A stretch of DNA of 64,000 nucleotides, taken from contig JACMOC010000019.1 of the NCBI GenBank assembly GCA_014378195.1, positions 18,161-82,160 on the forward strand, read 5' to 3'. This document shows, piece by piece, positions 36,093-45,400 of this stretch (the stretch's first letter is position 1; every line of letters begins with the position of its first letter). A program made the position numbers and the translations under genes. The notes under the pieces are model-generated. The model did not search any database, had not been told where the DNA came from, and worked only from the letters and a program-made list of their open reading frames with translations. Source of the stretch: Oligoflexus sp. Its GTDB lineage: Bacteria > Bdellovibrionota_B > Oligoflexia > Oligoflexales > Oligoflexaceae.

Positions 36093-36510
36093 GCCAAACT
36101 CCTTTTGTTCAAGCTCAATATGCTAACGCAACGGTTTGTCCCTCAATCCATCACGCGTCGCGATCAAAAATGACATTTTCCGACCGCAAAATATGTCAAA
36201 TAAAATAAGTCAGGTCCTACATATTTTGATCTTCTGCCCCTATCGTAATCTCAAATGACGCCTATGTCTTCATGCAAATACCTGCTGACGATTGTAGGGC
36301 ATGCGAAACGTTTATCTCACAGAAAAACCCAAAAAATATCTTCCTAGAAACATGTAGGCATAAGGATGCAGTTGGGAAGACGGGGCATTGAATTTTCAGG
36401 AGAAATTTGCACGAGCTTGACTTTACGCCTCTACTCGGTTTGAGTGTCGGTATAAGAAACTGATATTCGTAATTTTTCGGCGCTCCACGTGTCTGTACCA
36501 GAGGAACTGT
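36093..36510. other. Divergent intergenic region, 418 bp
   Basis: It lies between the hybrid kinase and the large fusion gene, and both promoters should be here. I see no gene, repeat or clear operator. Confidence 0.5.
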
Positions 36511-39500
36511 ATGTTTCATTACTACGGCTACGGGTCAAACATGAATATTACATCCTTGGCTGCCAAGGGTGTTCAACCTGTATCCGCAGAACCGGCCGTC
36601 CTTTCAGGATGGCAACTCACCTTCAATATTCCCGATTTTTTTTTAATCGAAGGTGGGACGGGGAATATAGTCCCGAGCGAAGGCTCCGAAGTCCACGGCG
36701 TGCTTTTTGCCTGTGCGGATGGTGACCTGAGTGTTCTCGATTCGCTGGAAGCGGTTGGAGTCAACTACGAACGCCGGGAGGTTTCCGTCACAACATACTC
36801 AGGCGCAAAACACAAGGCGCATGTTTATGTGGGGATGTCAGAGCGATTAAAGGAAGGGTTTCAACCGTCTCGTCGTTATCTGAATATTTTAATTCGCGGC
36901 GCGGAAAAAGTGGGCCTCGCAGCTTCCTATATTCGTTTCTTAAGGGTTCAGGAGGTGAAAAATGAGCCTGTTTATAGACCTTTTCGTTATCCGGAATCGG
37001 TCGCGACCTTTGGATCTCTAGATTTAACGGGATATCGGACGGCCATCGCTGGAGCCGTTTTTGATACGGAACATGCGCGCGCTGATCACGCCTATCTACG
37101 CTCATTTTTATCGGGCAAAGACATGACGCTTTTTTTTCTTTGTCGAATGGATTCCAGCGATGGAATGGAGACTCTTGACGACGTGCGATCCGGACGATTG
37201 AATACGGCGCAGAAACGCTATCTTAATTATTATTTGCAAGAGTTTGACCGCGAATATCAATTCCTCGGCCGCATGGATTATGACATTGACCTTTCGCGAG
37301 ACAGAAGGCTTCCGGTTGGAACGTCGACTCCGCTCCGTAAGCTACCAACAGCACGCTCTGTCATCGAAGCGGCCGAAACCACAAACCATTTTCTTGGGCA
37401 CGAAAACCTCGGGTTTTTATCGTACTCGCACGGTTTTATGCCGAAACACAGTCCGAAGCTGGAAATGCCACAAGCCTTTCGGGAGTGGGACGAGGTCGCC
37501 TCGGACCTGCCGCGGTTATACCGGACGCTCGAGCTGCGTCAACGCATCGATCACATGCGTATACTGGATGCCAGCGAAGAGTTTCTAAGTGACAGCTACC
37601 TATTACGTGCCGCGTCGCTACTTGCAATGCTAGCGCATGCCTATCATTATGTGGAAACAACGCCCCCTGCATGCTTACCTTCGTGTTTAGCCAAACCATG
37701 GCGAGAGGTTCGGCGGCGTTTGGGGCGCGACCAAGAGGTGCTCACCTATATTGATCTGATCGTCACAAACTACCGTTTGCTTGATCCTCTCGCGTCCGTA
37801 CCTGTGCGCCTTGAAAATATGGATCTCCTCATACCGACCGTTGGTAACAGGGAAGAGCGGGTTTTTTATCTGATACAAACAGAAATTCTCGCACGCAGCG
37901 CTCCCATACTGGGCGCTATTGCCCGCAGCCAGGAGGCTGTTCTTACTGGCGACAAACGAGCGCTCGAAGCTGAGCTCCTCATTATATTTCGAAGCCTCGA
38001 ATCGATCGTGTACGAAGCTCTTCCCAAGCTTAATCCCAACGAAGCAAGTTCCACTTATGTCGATGCAGTCGTCTGGGCAAAAACGGTGGCGCCTTTTGCT
38101 GTCCCTCTAACGCCGGGGCTGCAGGGTCCAAGCGGGACCTCATCACCCATTTTCAATCTACTCGATGTGTTTTTCGGTCGGACCAGACACGAGAGCTTTT
38201 TAGGTAAAGAAATCAAAGGCCTGCGTGCGACATATCCCCATTTTTGGCGGGAATTTCTCGAGGCCGTCGGTTCAGTGTCTATCCCTGATTTTGTTAGTGA
38301 CAGCGATGATCCGGCACTTGCTGCCATCTTCCGTGAGGCATTCGGCATGTATGCCGGACCCAATGGCTTTCTTGGGCGGCATCGAACCAAGGTCTACGGT
38401 TTTTTAGAAACCGCATTCAAAGTTGGGCGCTCGGTGACAATCGGCGGATTCTCAGGGCTCTTTAAAGAACGCACCTGGGAGCAGGTGGACCTGGAGCTTG
38501 AGTACGCGCGTCTCGAGAGAAGCGAGAAATTTCCGTCGCGCTGTTACTACGGGACCATTAAATCTGTCGGTCAAACCCATCTTTCTTCGACAGAAAGCGT
38601 AAAACATATCGTCATCGATATTGCGGGCAGCGGAATCCTCTACCAGCCTGGCGATCGTTGTGGAATTCTCCCTGAAAATTCCGACCTTCTCGTGGACCAA
38701 ACACTTTCGACACTCGGTGCGACCGGCGATGAGGTGATTCAACTCACCGAGGAATGGCTCAAGGCCGTGCAGCTTCGTTATGGCTTTGAAAACACGACGA
38801 GTCTGAATCTGCGGACGTTCCTTAGGTTTGCAAAACTGCGGCCTGTCGTGCCGAGAGTTGCTGAGGCGCTTCATGCCTTAAGTCAGAACCAAACTCTGGC
38901 CGAGGCCATTAAATCGCAAACCACAGCGCGCTGGCAACTGAGTGATCTCCTTCTTCTTTTGCGGATAGAGGGAACCGATCCGAAAAGTCTGTGGCAAAGC
39001 GCGTATACGGATCGATCTTATATTGCAAGAATCCTCCCTCCCGAGCAGTTTCGAATGTACTCCATCAGTTCCGGTGCGGAAATCGACGAGGTCCCCAATG
39101 AAATCCATCTCACCGTGGGACGGCTTCGCTACTCCGAAGAAAACTCTCATCATCGCGAACATGAACGGTTAGGAACAGCGTCTAATTTTTTGACCTCGAG
39201 TCACGGGCGCGAACATCCAGTGTCACTCATTATCGAACACCCTCCTCGGTTCAGCCTTCCGCATGATCCGTCGGTCCCGATTATCATGATCGGCGGCGGG
39301 ACAGGCTTTGCGCCATTCCGAAGCTTTATAGCCAACAGGCTGCAACACGCGGAGAGCGGACAGAACTGGTTGCTTCTGAGCCTCGGGGCACGGGATCATT
39401 TTTATTATCAGGATGACCTCATACCGAGTCTTGCCGCAGGTACGCTTACACTTGATGTCGTTTTTTCGCGCGAAGACGTCAAACCTATGTTCCATAAAAC

Positions 39501-41238
39501 TTCGCGCAGCCACGGTTTTTTCGACTATGAAGAGAGTCCGCGGGCCCATATTCAAGACCTTTTAAACGACCCGGAACGGGCGGCAAAAATCTGGCAACTT
39601 CTGCTAAAAAAAGAAGAGGGTGGGCAGGGTGCTTATCTTTATATCTGTGGGCGGACCCATTTCGCCAAAACGATTTACGACACACTCAAAAGTACCTTTG
39701 CTCAGTTTTTTAAAGGCGATCCTCAGGAACAACTTGCCCAGTCGCAGAAAACGCTCGCTAAGATCGCGGCAGACGGCCGCTTGATGCAGGAGATATTTAC
39801 TCAGGCCCGCTCCTGGAAGACGGAGAGGCAGGCGTTCAACATCTCCGATATCGTCGATCGAAATCGCGACGAAAAAGGCTACTGGGTGATCATCGACTCG
39901 GTCGTCTATGATATGAGTGATTTCCTTGATCTTCATCCTGGAGGTCGCTCCATCCTCCTCCATTACTGTGGGCTTGATGCTACGCAGGCATTCGCGAAAG
40001 TGCATCATGGCCATTCCGAAATTGAGGCGATGCGCGATATGTACGAAATCGGGATCGTACGCCCGCTCGATTTTAAAGGGGAGGCCCGTACCGTGGATTT
40101 GCCCGGCGCGATGTCGTCTATCGTTGCCCTGTCGGCGCTCTATAGAAAATGGGTTGGCATATTGTTCCTCGTGGTTGAAATGGAGAATGCACTTCGGCTC
40201 GACCACAGTCTGCAGACTAGCAGTACAACCCGGGGTGAGCTCACAACGGAGCGTACTCATTACAAAATACAAAGGGCGATTGAGACCCATCAGCGTTTTA
40301 TCATCTCCTACCTGAATGAGTTGGGCGGCAAACCTTTTATAGATCTTTGGGACCTGACGCGGGCGATGTCGACAGGCAAATCGCACTGGATGAAAGATGT
40401 CATGAATGCGATCCATGATGTTCCGAACGCCAAATATCCTCTGGCTTTAGGCATCAAAATGAATCAGATCCTTAGCGAGTCAATCCATGGCCGACTCGAG
40501 GAGCATGCCCACGATATTCTTGTGCATGCTTGCACCAAGATCGAAACAATGGATATTCACCTCCTTTTAATGGTCAAATCTTGTCTCAAGCGCGGCGTTG
40601 CGATATTTGAGGAATATCAAGATGAGTCTTTGGCGAAAGGTGCGTGGCATCTCATTGCTGAGCTGCAGCGTATTCCCGTGGCTTTTGAAGCTTATTATCA
40701 AGAAACCCGCGATGTGTTTGCCATGATAGGCGGACGTCTTGATGAAACACCCTGCGCACTCGTTCCACCTGCAATCGAAGACGGGAAGGTCCTCCTTGCG
40801 GATCATTATTGGACTTTTGATGAGCGTCACGCGCAGAAGATTGTCATACTGCGGCGCACACCCGTCCCGGTTTCTTCGCTGGCCGATTTGGTTGGCAGCA
40901 ACGAACGCATCATCGCCTTGCTCGACGAGCATCACGCCCATTACGGGATTGTTGTCGATATGAGGGAAGCCCCGCAGAGAAACGATACGGAATTTGAAAA
41001 CGCCATGGCGCATTTGCGCTATGAATTAGCGAGTTATTTCAAAAGGATAACCGTCTTGCTCGAGACTACACCTGGCTTGCTCCAGGTCGATAGAATTGCT
41101 CGGTCGGATGGTATCGGCAGCGAAATTTTCGCGACGACTAATGAATACGCAGCTGTGAAATTTGCAAAAAGCGCCAGTGCAGGCGGCAGTCCGCAGCCGC
41201 CTTCTGCGCCAGCCGCAGGTGTCACTCACTCAGTATAA
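36511..41238 (+). CDS. GGCT / IDO-like dioxygenase / FAD-NADPH reductase / cytochrome b5 fusion
   Basis: 1575 residues, ATG with GAGGA 5 bp before. Residues 1-135 are gamma-glutamylcyclotransferase-like (YYGYGSNMN; LDSLEAVGVNYERREV). About 150-290 is unassigned. Residues ~290-640 match the indoleamine 2,3-dioxygenase fold (LSYSHGFMP, LAKPWREVRRRLGR, LENMDLL, SPIFNLLDVFFG), with probable heme-ligand H624 in LGRHRTKVYGFLE. About 690-1085 is a P450-reductase-type FAD/NADPH module (PGDRCGILPEN; RMYSISS from R848; GGGTGFAPFRSF from G928) with no FMN domain. About 1110-1190 is cytochrome b5 (HPGG with H1142; H1168 in GHSE). The last ~380 residues are unassigned and helical. It reads as NADPH to FAD to b5 to heme. 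Its 3' end overlaps the convergent PLP-enzyme gene by 17 bp. Confidence 0.88.
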   Translation: MFHYYGYGSNMNITSLAAKGVQPVSAEPAVLSGWQLTFNIPDFFLIEGGTGNIVPSEGSEVHGVLFACADGDLSVLDSLEAVGVNYERREVSVTTYSGAKHKAHVYVGMSERLKEGFQPSRRYLNILIRGAEKVGLAASYIRFLRVQEVKNEPVYRPFRYPESVATFGSLDLTGYRTAIAGAVFDTEHARADHAYLRSFLSGKDMTLFFLCRMDSSDGMETLDDVRSGRLNTAQKRYLNYYLQEFDREYQFLGRMDYDIDLSRDRRLPVGTSTPLRKLPTARSVIEAAETTNHFLGHENLGFLSYSHGFMPKHSPKLEMPQAFREWDEVASDLPRLYRTLELRQRIDHMRILDASEEFLSDSYLLRAASLLAMLAHAYHYVETTPPACLPSCLAKPWREVRRRLGRDQEVLTYIDLIVTNYRLLDPLASVPVRLENMDLLIPTVGNREERVFYLIQTEILARSAPILGAIARSQEAVLTGDKRALEAELLIIFRSLESIVYEALPKLNPNEASSTYVDAVVWAKTVAPFAVPLTPGLQGPSGTSSPIFNLLDVFFGRTRHESFLGKEIKGLRATYPHFWREFLEAVGSVSIPDFVSDSDDPALAAIFREAFGMYAGPNGFLGRHRTKVYGFLETAFKVGRSVTIGGFSGLFKERTWEQVDLELEYARLERSEKFPSRCYYGTIKSVGQTHLSSTESVKHIVIDIAGSGILYQPGDRCGILPENSDLLVDQTLSTLGATGDEVIQLTEEWLKAVQLRYGFENTTSLNLRTFLRFAKLRPVVPRVAEALHALSQNQTLAEAIKSQTTARWQLSDLLLLLRIEGTDPKSLWQSAYTDRSYIARILPPEQFRMYSISSGAEIDEVPNEIHLTVGRLRYSEENSHHREHERLGTASNFLTSSHGREHPVSLIIEHPPRFSLPHDPSVPIIMIGGGTGFAPFRSFIANRLQHAESGQNWLLLSLGARDHFYYQDDLIPSLAAGTLTLDVVFSREDVKPMFHKTSRSHGFFDYEESPRAHIQDLLNDPERAAKIWQLLLKKEEGGQGAYLYICGRTHFAKTIYDTLKSTFAQFFKGDPQEQLAQSQKTLAKIAADGRLMQEIFTQARSWKTERQAFNISDIVDRNRDEKGYWVIIDSVVYDMSDFLDLHPGGRSILLHYCGLDATQAFAKVHHGHSEIEAMRDMYEIGIVRPLDFKGEARTVDLPGAMSSIVALSALYRKWVGILFLVVEMENALRLDHSLQTSSTTRGELTTERTHYKIQRAIETHQRFIISYLNELGGKPFIDLWDLTRAMSTGKSHWMKDVMNAIHDVPNAKYPLALGIKMNQILSESIHGRLEEHAHDILVHACTKIETMDIHLLLMVKSCLKRGVAIFEEYQDESLAKGAWHLIAELQRIPVAFEAYYQETRDVFAMIGGRLDETPCALVPPAIEDGKVLLADHYWTFDERHAQKIVILRRTPVPVSSLADLVGSNERIIALLDEHHAHYGIVVDMREAPQRNDTEFENAMAHLRYELASYFKRITVLLETTPGLLQVDRIARSDGIGSEIFATTNEYAAVKFAKSASAGGSPQPPSAPAAGVTHSV

Positions 41239-42397
41239 GCTGGAGGTCGGCAAGGAGATCCTTAGGGTTTTCTATACCGATCGAGAGACGCATCGAACTC
41301 GGATCGATGCCCGCCCTGGTCCGTTCTTCCGGAGTCAGATCACTGGCATAGAAAAACAGCGCGGGTGTGATCAAAGACTCGGTTGAGCCGAGGCTGCCGG
41401 TCATCATGAAAAGCTTGCCCCTCGTCACGACTTTTTCGATGTCACGCTGTTTGTTTTTCAAACTGAGAAAAATTATAGAACCCGTGTCGTCGAAATGTTT
41501 TGTGAACCATTCGTGCTCAGGATGGCTTTTAAGACCCGGATAGACTACGTGATCAACCGCTGGGTGCTTTTCGAGCCACTCGGCTAAAATCTGAGAGTTC
41601 TCGACTTGAGCGCGTCGCCTCAGATGGTAGGTCTTCAGCCCGCGTTGAATGAGGTAAGCTGCATGGGGATCAAGCGTGGATCCAAGGTTGTGCAGATCCC
41701 GATCCATCGATTTAAGGAGTTGTTCGCTGCCTAATATCGCCCCGCCCATCACATCGCCATGACCGCTGGCATACTTGGTAAGGCTATGAATATAAAGATC
41801 GAATCGCCATGAATCCCAGGACTGAAAGCCGGCAAATGTATTGTCCAGTATCGTTAGTACACCGTGTTTTTTGGCTTCCTGGTGTATCAAGGCGAGTGGT
41901 GCGACCTTGAGCTGAGGATTCGTCACGGATTCGAATAACACCGCTTTCGTGCGGGGCATAGCCAATTCCCGTTTGATGCCATCTCTATCATCGAGAGAAA
42001 GTTTGACGATCTCCACCCCAAATTTCGCCAACATGACTTCCGCAAATGCACGAGACGGGCCGTAGGATTCAAGAAAATAAATCAGCCGATCGCCCGACTT
42101 GAGCAGAGTAAGCAGTGTATGCGTAATCGCGGCAACTCCACTCGCCAGGGTGCGGCCCCCTTCAGTGCCCTGGAGCTGCGCGAGTAGACGTTCAAGAACA
42201 ACGAGCGTAGGATTGCTTGCGCGACTGTAGAAATAGCCTTCGCGCTCTCCCCGGAAGATTTTTTTTAGTTCGCCGAAGTCGTCGACAGTGAACTTAACGC
42301 TTTGGTAAATAGGAGGCGTAAGGGGGTGATTATCGGCTGGAAGTGGATGGAACTCGGGATGATTACACAGAGTCTCAGGCGAAAAATTGTTACCCAT
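41222..42397 (-). CDS. Cys/Met metabolism PLP enzyme (cystathionine synthase/lyase-like)
   Basis: 391 residues of the cystathionine gamma-synthase/lyase fold, which cleaves or replaces the gamma-substituent of sulfur amino acids. Visible motifs are PPIYQSVKF, YFYSRASNPT, the SGVAAI loop, LDNTFAG, and the PLP-lysine motif HSLTKYASGHGDVMGG, then SLGSTESLITPA and RLSIGIEN at the end. Full length for the family. Whether it is synthase, lyase or methionine gamma-lyase cannot be decided. The upstream GST gene is 20 bp away on the same strand, so they likely form an operon. Confidence 0.9.
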   Translation of the reverse strand: MGNNFSPETLCNHPEFHPLPADNHPLTPPIYQSVKFTVDDFGELKKIFRGEREGYFYSRASNPTLVVLERLLAQLQGTEGGRTLASGVAAITHTLLTLLKSGDRLIYFLESYGPSRAFAEVMLAKFGVEIVKLSLDDRDGIKRELAMPRTKAVLFESVTNPQLKVAPLALIHQEAKKHGVLTILDNTFAGFQSWDSWRFDLYIHSLTKYASGHGDVMGGAILGSEQLLKSMDRDLHNLGSTLDPHAAYLIQRGLKTYHLRRRAQVENSQILAEWLEKHPAVDHVVYPGLKSHPEHEWFTKHFDDTGSIIFLSLKNKQRDIEKVVTRGKLFMMTGSLGSTESLITPALFFYASDLTPEERTRAGIDPSSMRLSIGIENPKDLLADLQLILSE

Positions 42398-42417
42398 GAC
42401 GACGGCTCTTTATAGTT

Positions 42418-43113
42418 TTAGTGGTAATAACGTTTTTGGATATGATCGACATAAGCGCGGAACTCCGGAACCTTATTTACGGCCCGTTTCAAGGCGCTGT
42501 CGCTCGGGAAATTGAATGCGCCCCAGAGGATGGGAAATACCACGCAATCAACGAGCGTTGGTTCGTCACCGAAAATAAAGGGTGTTTTGCCCATAAGCGG
42601 CACAAGATGATCCAACACCTCCACGCCGCGGCGATCGATCTCTTCGGCTTCATGACGGCCAATACCTTGCGCGTAAAGTCCTTTTTTTACCTGGTTTCGG
42701 ACTATGCCTGGGACGACCAAGCGGAGCGGCATGGGCAATTCGGAGAAAAACAGCGCGTTTGCTACCGACCAGCCGGCCGGGTCGACCCAACGGGTGTGAA
42801 GCATGATGAAGTAATAATGCTCTTCGAGAGTTTTGCGTATGAAAAAGGAAAGCGCTTTTTGTTCTGCAGTCAAACCCGGTTCAGGGTCGATTTTGAACTT
42901 GTCGCAGAGATAACGAATAATGATATCAGAATCGGCGATGAGATTTTCGCCATCGCTTAGAGTCGGTAATTTGCCTTTGGGCGCTTTGGTCGGATTCGCC
43001 GCGCGACCTTCGTAGGGCAGGTCGTGCGTTTTGAGAAACATCTCAACCTTGGAACAAAAAATGCTGACGTCTGGCTTCTTGGGGTCAGGCTGGTATTGAT
43101 TCAGCGTCAACAT
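42418..43113 (-). CDS. Glutathione S-transferase-like protein (Fax/metaxin type)
   Basis: 231 residues from ATG 43113. The frame extends to TTG 43131, but that TTG is itself part of the GAGGAG ribosome binding site. The thioredoxin-like N domain has SIFCSKVEMFLKTHDLPYE, then KGKLPTLSDGE and the substrate-binding DSDIIIRYL. The helical C domain has PTLVDCVVFPILWG. The Phe-Cys-Ser site and overall layout are closer to Fax/metaxin-like GSTs than to classical ones. With the gamma-glutamylcyclotransferase-like domain and the Cys/Met enzyme next to it, the neighbourhood has a thiol/glutathione theme. Confidence 0.87.
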   Translation of the reverse strand: MLTLNQYQPDPKKPDVSIFCSKVEMFLKTHDLPYEGRAANPTKAPKGKLPTLSDGENLIADSDIIIRYLCDKFKIDPEPGLTAEQKALSFFIRKTLEEHYYFIMLHTRWVDPAGWSVANALFFSELPMPLRLVVPGIVRNQVKKGLYAQGIGRHEAEEIDRRGVEVLDHLVPLMGKTPFIFGDEPTLVDCVVFPILWGAFNFPSDSALKRAVNKVPEFRAYVDHIQKRYYH

Positions 43114-43288
43114 ACGCGTGGTTCTCCTCAAGTAATATTAGAATGCTGAAAACGTTTTAACAGACTCACGCAAATAGGTGAAAAACTTTTTCCAAGACGC
43201 CCGATGCGGCGCAATTGCACTGCGGAATCTAGTCGACCTCGCTGTAGAAATGAATAAAATGAGGGGACTTTTTAGAGGAGTTTCCTTG

Positions 43289-45292
43289 ATGCGATTTTCT
43301 CGGTCCTACTTGCTAACAGGCGTCCTTTTCAGCGCGACATTGCTTGCCGCTGAGCCCGCCACTAATGGCGCGCCGTCTAGTGAAATCCCCGCACGTCGTG
43401 AGTTTCCTGTAAATCCCACGATCAATCCCTGCGACAATTTTTATGAATATGCCTGTTCCAAAGTGAACGCGAGCTTCAAACTGCGCGACGACCGAAGCTC
43501 CCATACCTTTTCCTTTTCGGACTCGCATGAGCGTCTCCTCGAAAAGAAAAAAGCTTTTCTTAAGGAAATCGGTGAGAAAAAGAAAGTTGGCGGCAGACTT
43601 TCCGAACGCTCTGAGACCCTCGCGACGGTCTATAATGCCTGTATGAATCCTGATGCACGAAAAGCCGAGGAACAGGAGCGCGTGAAGTCTTTGGTTGCCG
43701 AACTTAAGGCCATCAAAACGCACGAAGCGTTTCAACAGTTCCTCATCCGTCAGGATGAAAAAGGTCGCGCAACTTTTGTTGGCGTAGACAGCATCGTTGA
43801 TCTCGATAAACCCGAGATCAACGATTTCTCAATCTTTGCGAACATGAAGTCCCTACCCGAGCGCTCCTACTACACGAATCCCGAAGTTTCCAAAGATTTC
43901 AAAAAACTAGTTGAGTTCTTTTTCAAAACTATCGGCGAACCAAAAGCGACTCAACGCGCGGATGCTGTGTTCAAAATGGAAGCAGCTTTTGCCAAAGTCG
44001 ATCCACTTCCGGCCGAAATGCGGGATCTAGCTACAAAGCGGACCAGCATCACCAAAGACAAATTGCTCAAGACGTATCCTAACCTACGCCTCGAAACCAT
44101 ACTGGCCAAAGTGCCCGACAGCACTTTGATTCGTCATACGGTTCCCAAAAGCTACGCCTATATAAACTCGGAACTGGGCGCGGCGAAGCTGGACGACCTG
44201 AAAGCCGTTTACCTTTTCGAAAGTCTTAACAACTTGATGGACGACGCTTATCCGGAGTTCTTCAAGACCTCCTTCGACTTTGAGAAAAAGCATCTCGGTG
44301 GACCGGACACTCGCCCCTCACGCGACGAACGCTGTACGATGATGGTCATGGGGCGTTATGAAAAAGAAATCGACGCCGAAGTGTTGCCGCTCGTGTTCCC
44401 GAACTTTCCTGAAGAGAAGTTTGTGGCTTTGGCCGAAAAAGTGCGCGCGTCGATCATCGACGGCGTGAAAACTAACGACTGGCTATCGCCGGAAGGCCGC
44501 AAAGGGGCGATCGAAAAAATCACCAAGGCAAAACTCCTCCTCGTCAAACCGCAGACCGAAGATGATTGGTACTTCAACCCAAAGATCGCTTACAATATCG
44601 ATCACCCTATCGAAAACGCAGAAAAACTCGGACGCGCTGTTGAGCTGCGAATGTTTGATGAACTTAAAGTCAAACGCAACCGCAGTCGCTGGTACATGGG
44701 ACCCTTGACGATCAATGCCTACTATTCGCCTGAAGACAATCAATTTGTGATGCCGGTTGGTATCCTGCAGTATCCGTTCTACGATCCGAATCTTCCTGTC
44801 GAAACCAATTTGGGCGCTGTCGGTGCCGTCATTGGTCATGAGCTGGGTCATGGTATCGACGATCAAGGCGCACAGATGGATGCCGACGGCAAACTTCGTC
44901 AATGGATGAGTGACGCGGATGTGAAAAATTTCCAGTCACGCGGCCAGAAGTTTATCGCTCAGTTTGATAAAGCAGGACACAACGGCAAGCTTACCTTAGG
45001 CGAAAACATAGGCGATCTCACGGGTGTGACATTTGCTTATCGTGCGGCCTTTCCTGAAGGCAAAGGCACTATGGAGCAGAAGAAGGATTTCTTCACGCAA
45101 TACGCACGTGTCTGGTGTTCGGTCGAACGTCCGAAATACCAGGAACAAAAGCTTAAAACCGATCCCCATTCTCTTGGTCTGGCCCGTGTGAACGAGCAGC
45201 TGAAAAACCAGCCCGCTTTCGCGGATGCGTTCTCGTGCAAAAAAGGCGACAAGATGGTTCTCGACCCCAAAGACATTGTTAAGATCTGGTAA
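43289..45292 (+). CDS. M13 (neprilysin/PepO) zinc metallopeptidase, exported
   Basis: 667 residues from ATG 43289 with GAGGAG ~9 bp upstream; the frame opens earlier (43178) but only this start gives a signal peptide (SYLLTGVLFSATLLAA). The N-terminal pattern NPCDNFYEYACSKVN is the M13 hallmark. The catalytic site is HELGHGIDD (H517, E518, H521) with E572 in GENIGDLTG as third zinc ligand. NAYYSPEDNQ, in front of the active site, is the conserved substrate-binding segment. Near the C terminus CSVERP is retained. It would cut short peptides in the periplasm or outside. Single gene with a strong terminator. Confidence 0.93.
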   Translation: MRFSRSYLLTGVLFSATLLAAEPATNGAPSSEIPARREFPVNPTINPCDNFYEYACSKVNASFKLRDDRSSHTFSFSDSHERLLEKKKAFLKEIGEKKKVGGRLSERSETLATVYNACMNPDARKAEEQERVKSLVAELKAIKTHEAFQQFLIRQDEKGRATFVGVDSIVDLDKPEINDFSIFANMKSLPERSYYTNPEVSKDFKKLVEFFFKTIGEPKATQRADAVFKMEAAFAKVDPLPAEMRDLATKRTSITKDKLLKTYPNLRLETILAKVPDSTLIRHTVPKSYAYINSELGAAKLDDLKAVYLFESLNNLMDDAYPEFFKTSFDFEKKHLGGPDTRPSRDERCTMMVMGRYEKEIDAEVLPLVFPNFPEEKFVALAEKVRASIIDGVKTNDWLSPEGRKGAIEKITKAKLLLVKPQTEDDWYFNPKIAYNIDHPIENAEKLGRAVELRMFDELKVKRNRSRWYMGPLTINAYYSPEDNQFVMPVGILQYPFYDPNLPVETNLGAVGAVIGHELGHGIDDQGAQMDADGKLRQWMSDADVKNFQSRGQKFIAQFDKAGHNGKLTLGENIGDLTGVTFAYRAAFPEGKGTMEQKKDFFTQYARVWCSVERPKYQEQKLKTDPHSLGLARVNEQLKNQPAFADAFSCKKGDKMVLDPKDIVKIW

Positions 45293-45308
45293 GCACTTGA
45301 CGCAGCAA

Positions 45309-45339
45309 AAGCCGGCTTTCGCAAGCCGGCTTTTTTTCG
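45309..45339 (+). terminator. Rho-independent terminator
   Basis: A ~9-bp stem (AGCCGGCTT with AAGCCGGCT, 45310-45332) and a seven-T run follow the M13 peptidase gene. Confidence 0.9.
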
Positions 45340-45400
45340 TTTTATCGCGGCTGTGATGAGCTAAAGTATGCTAGGATCAGGCTCATCCTGAGGAGTCTGA

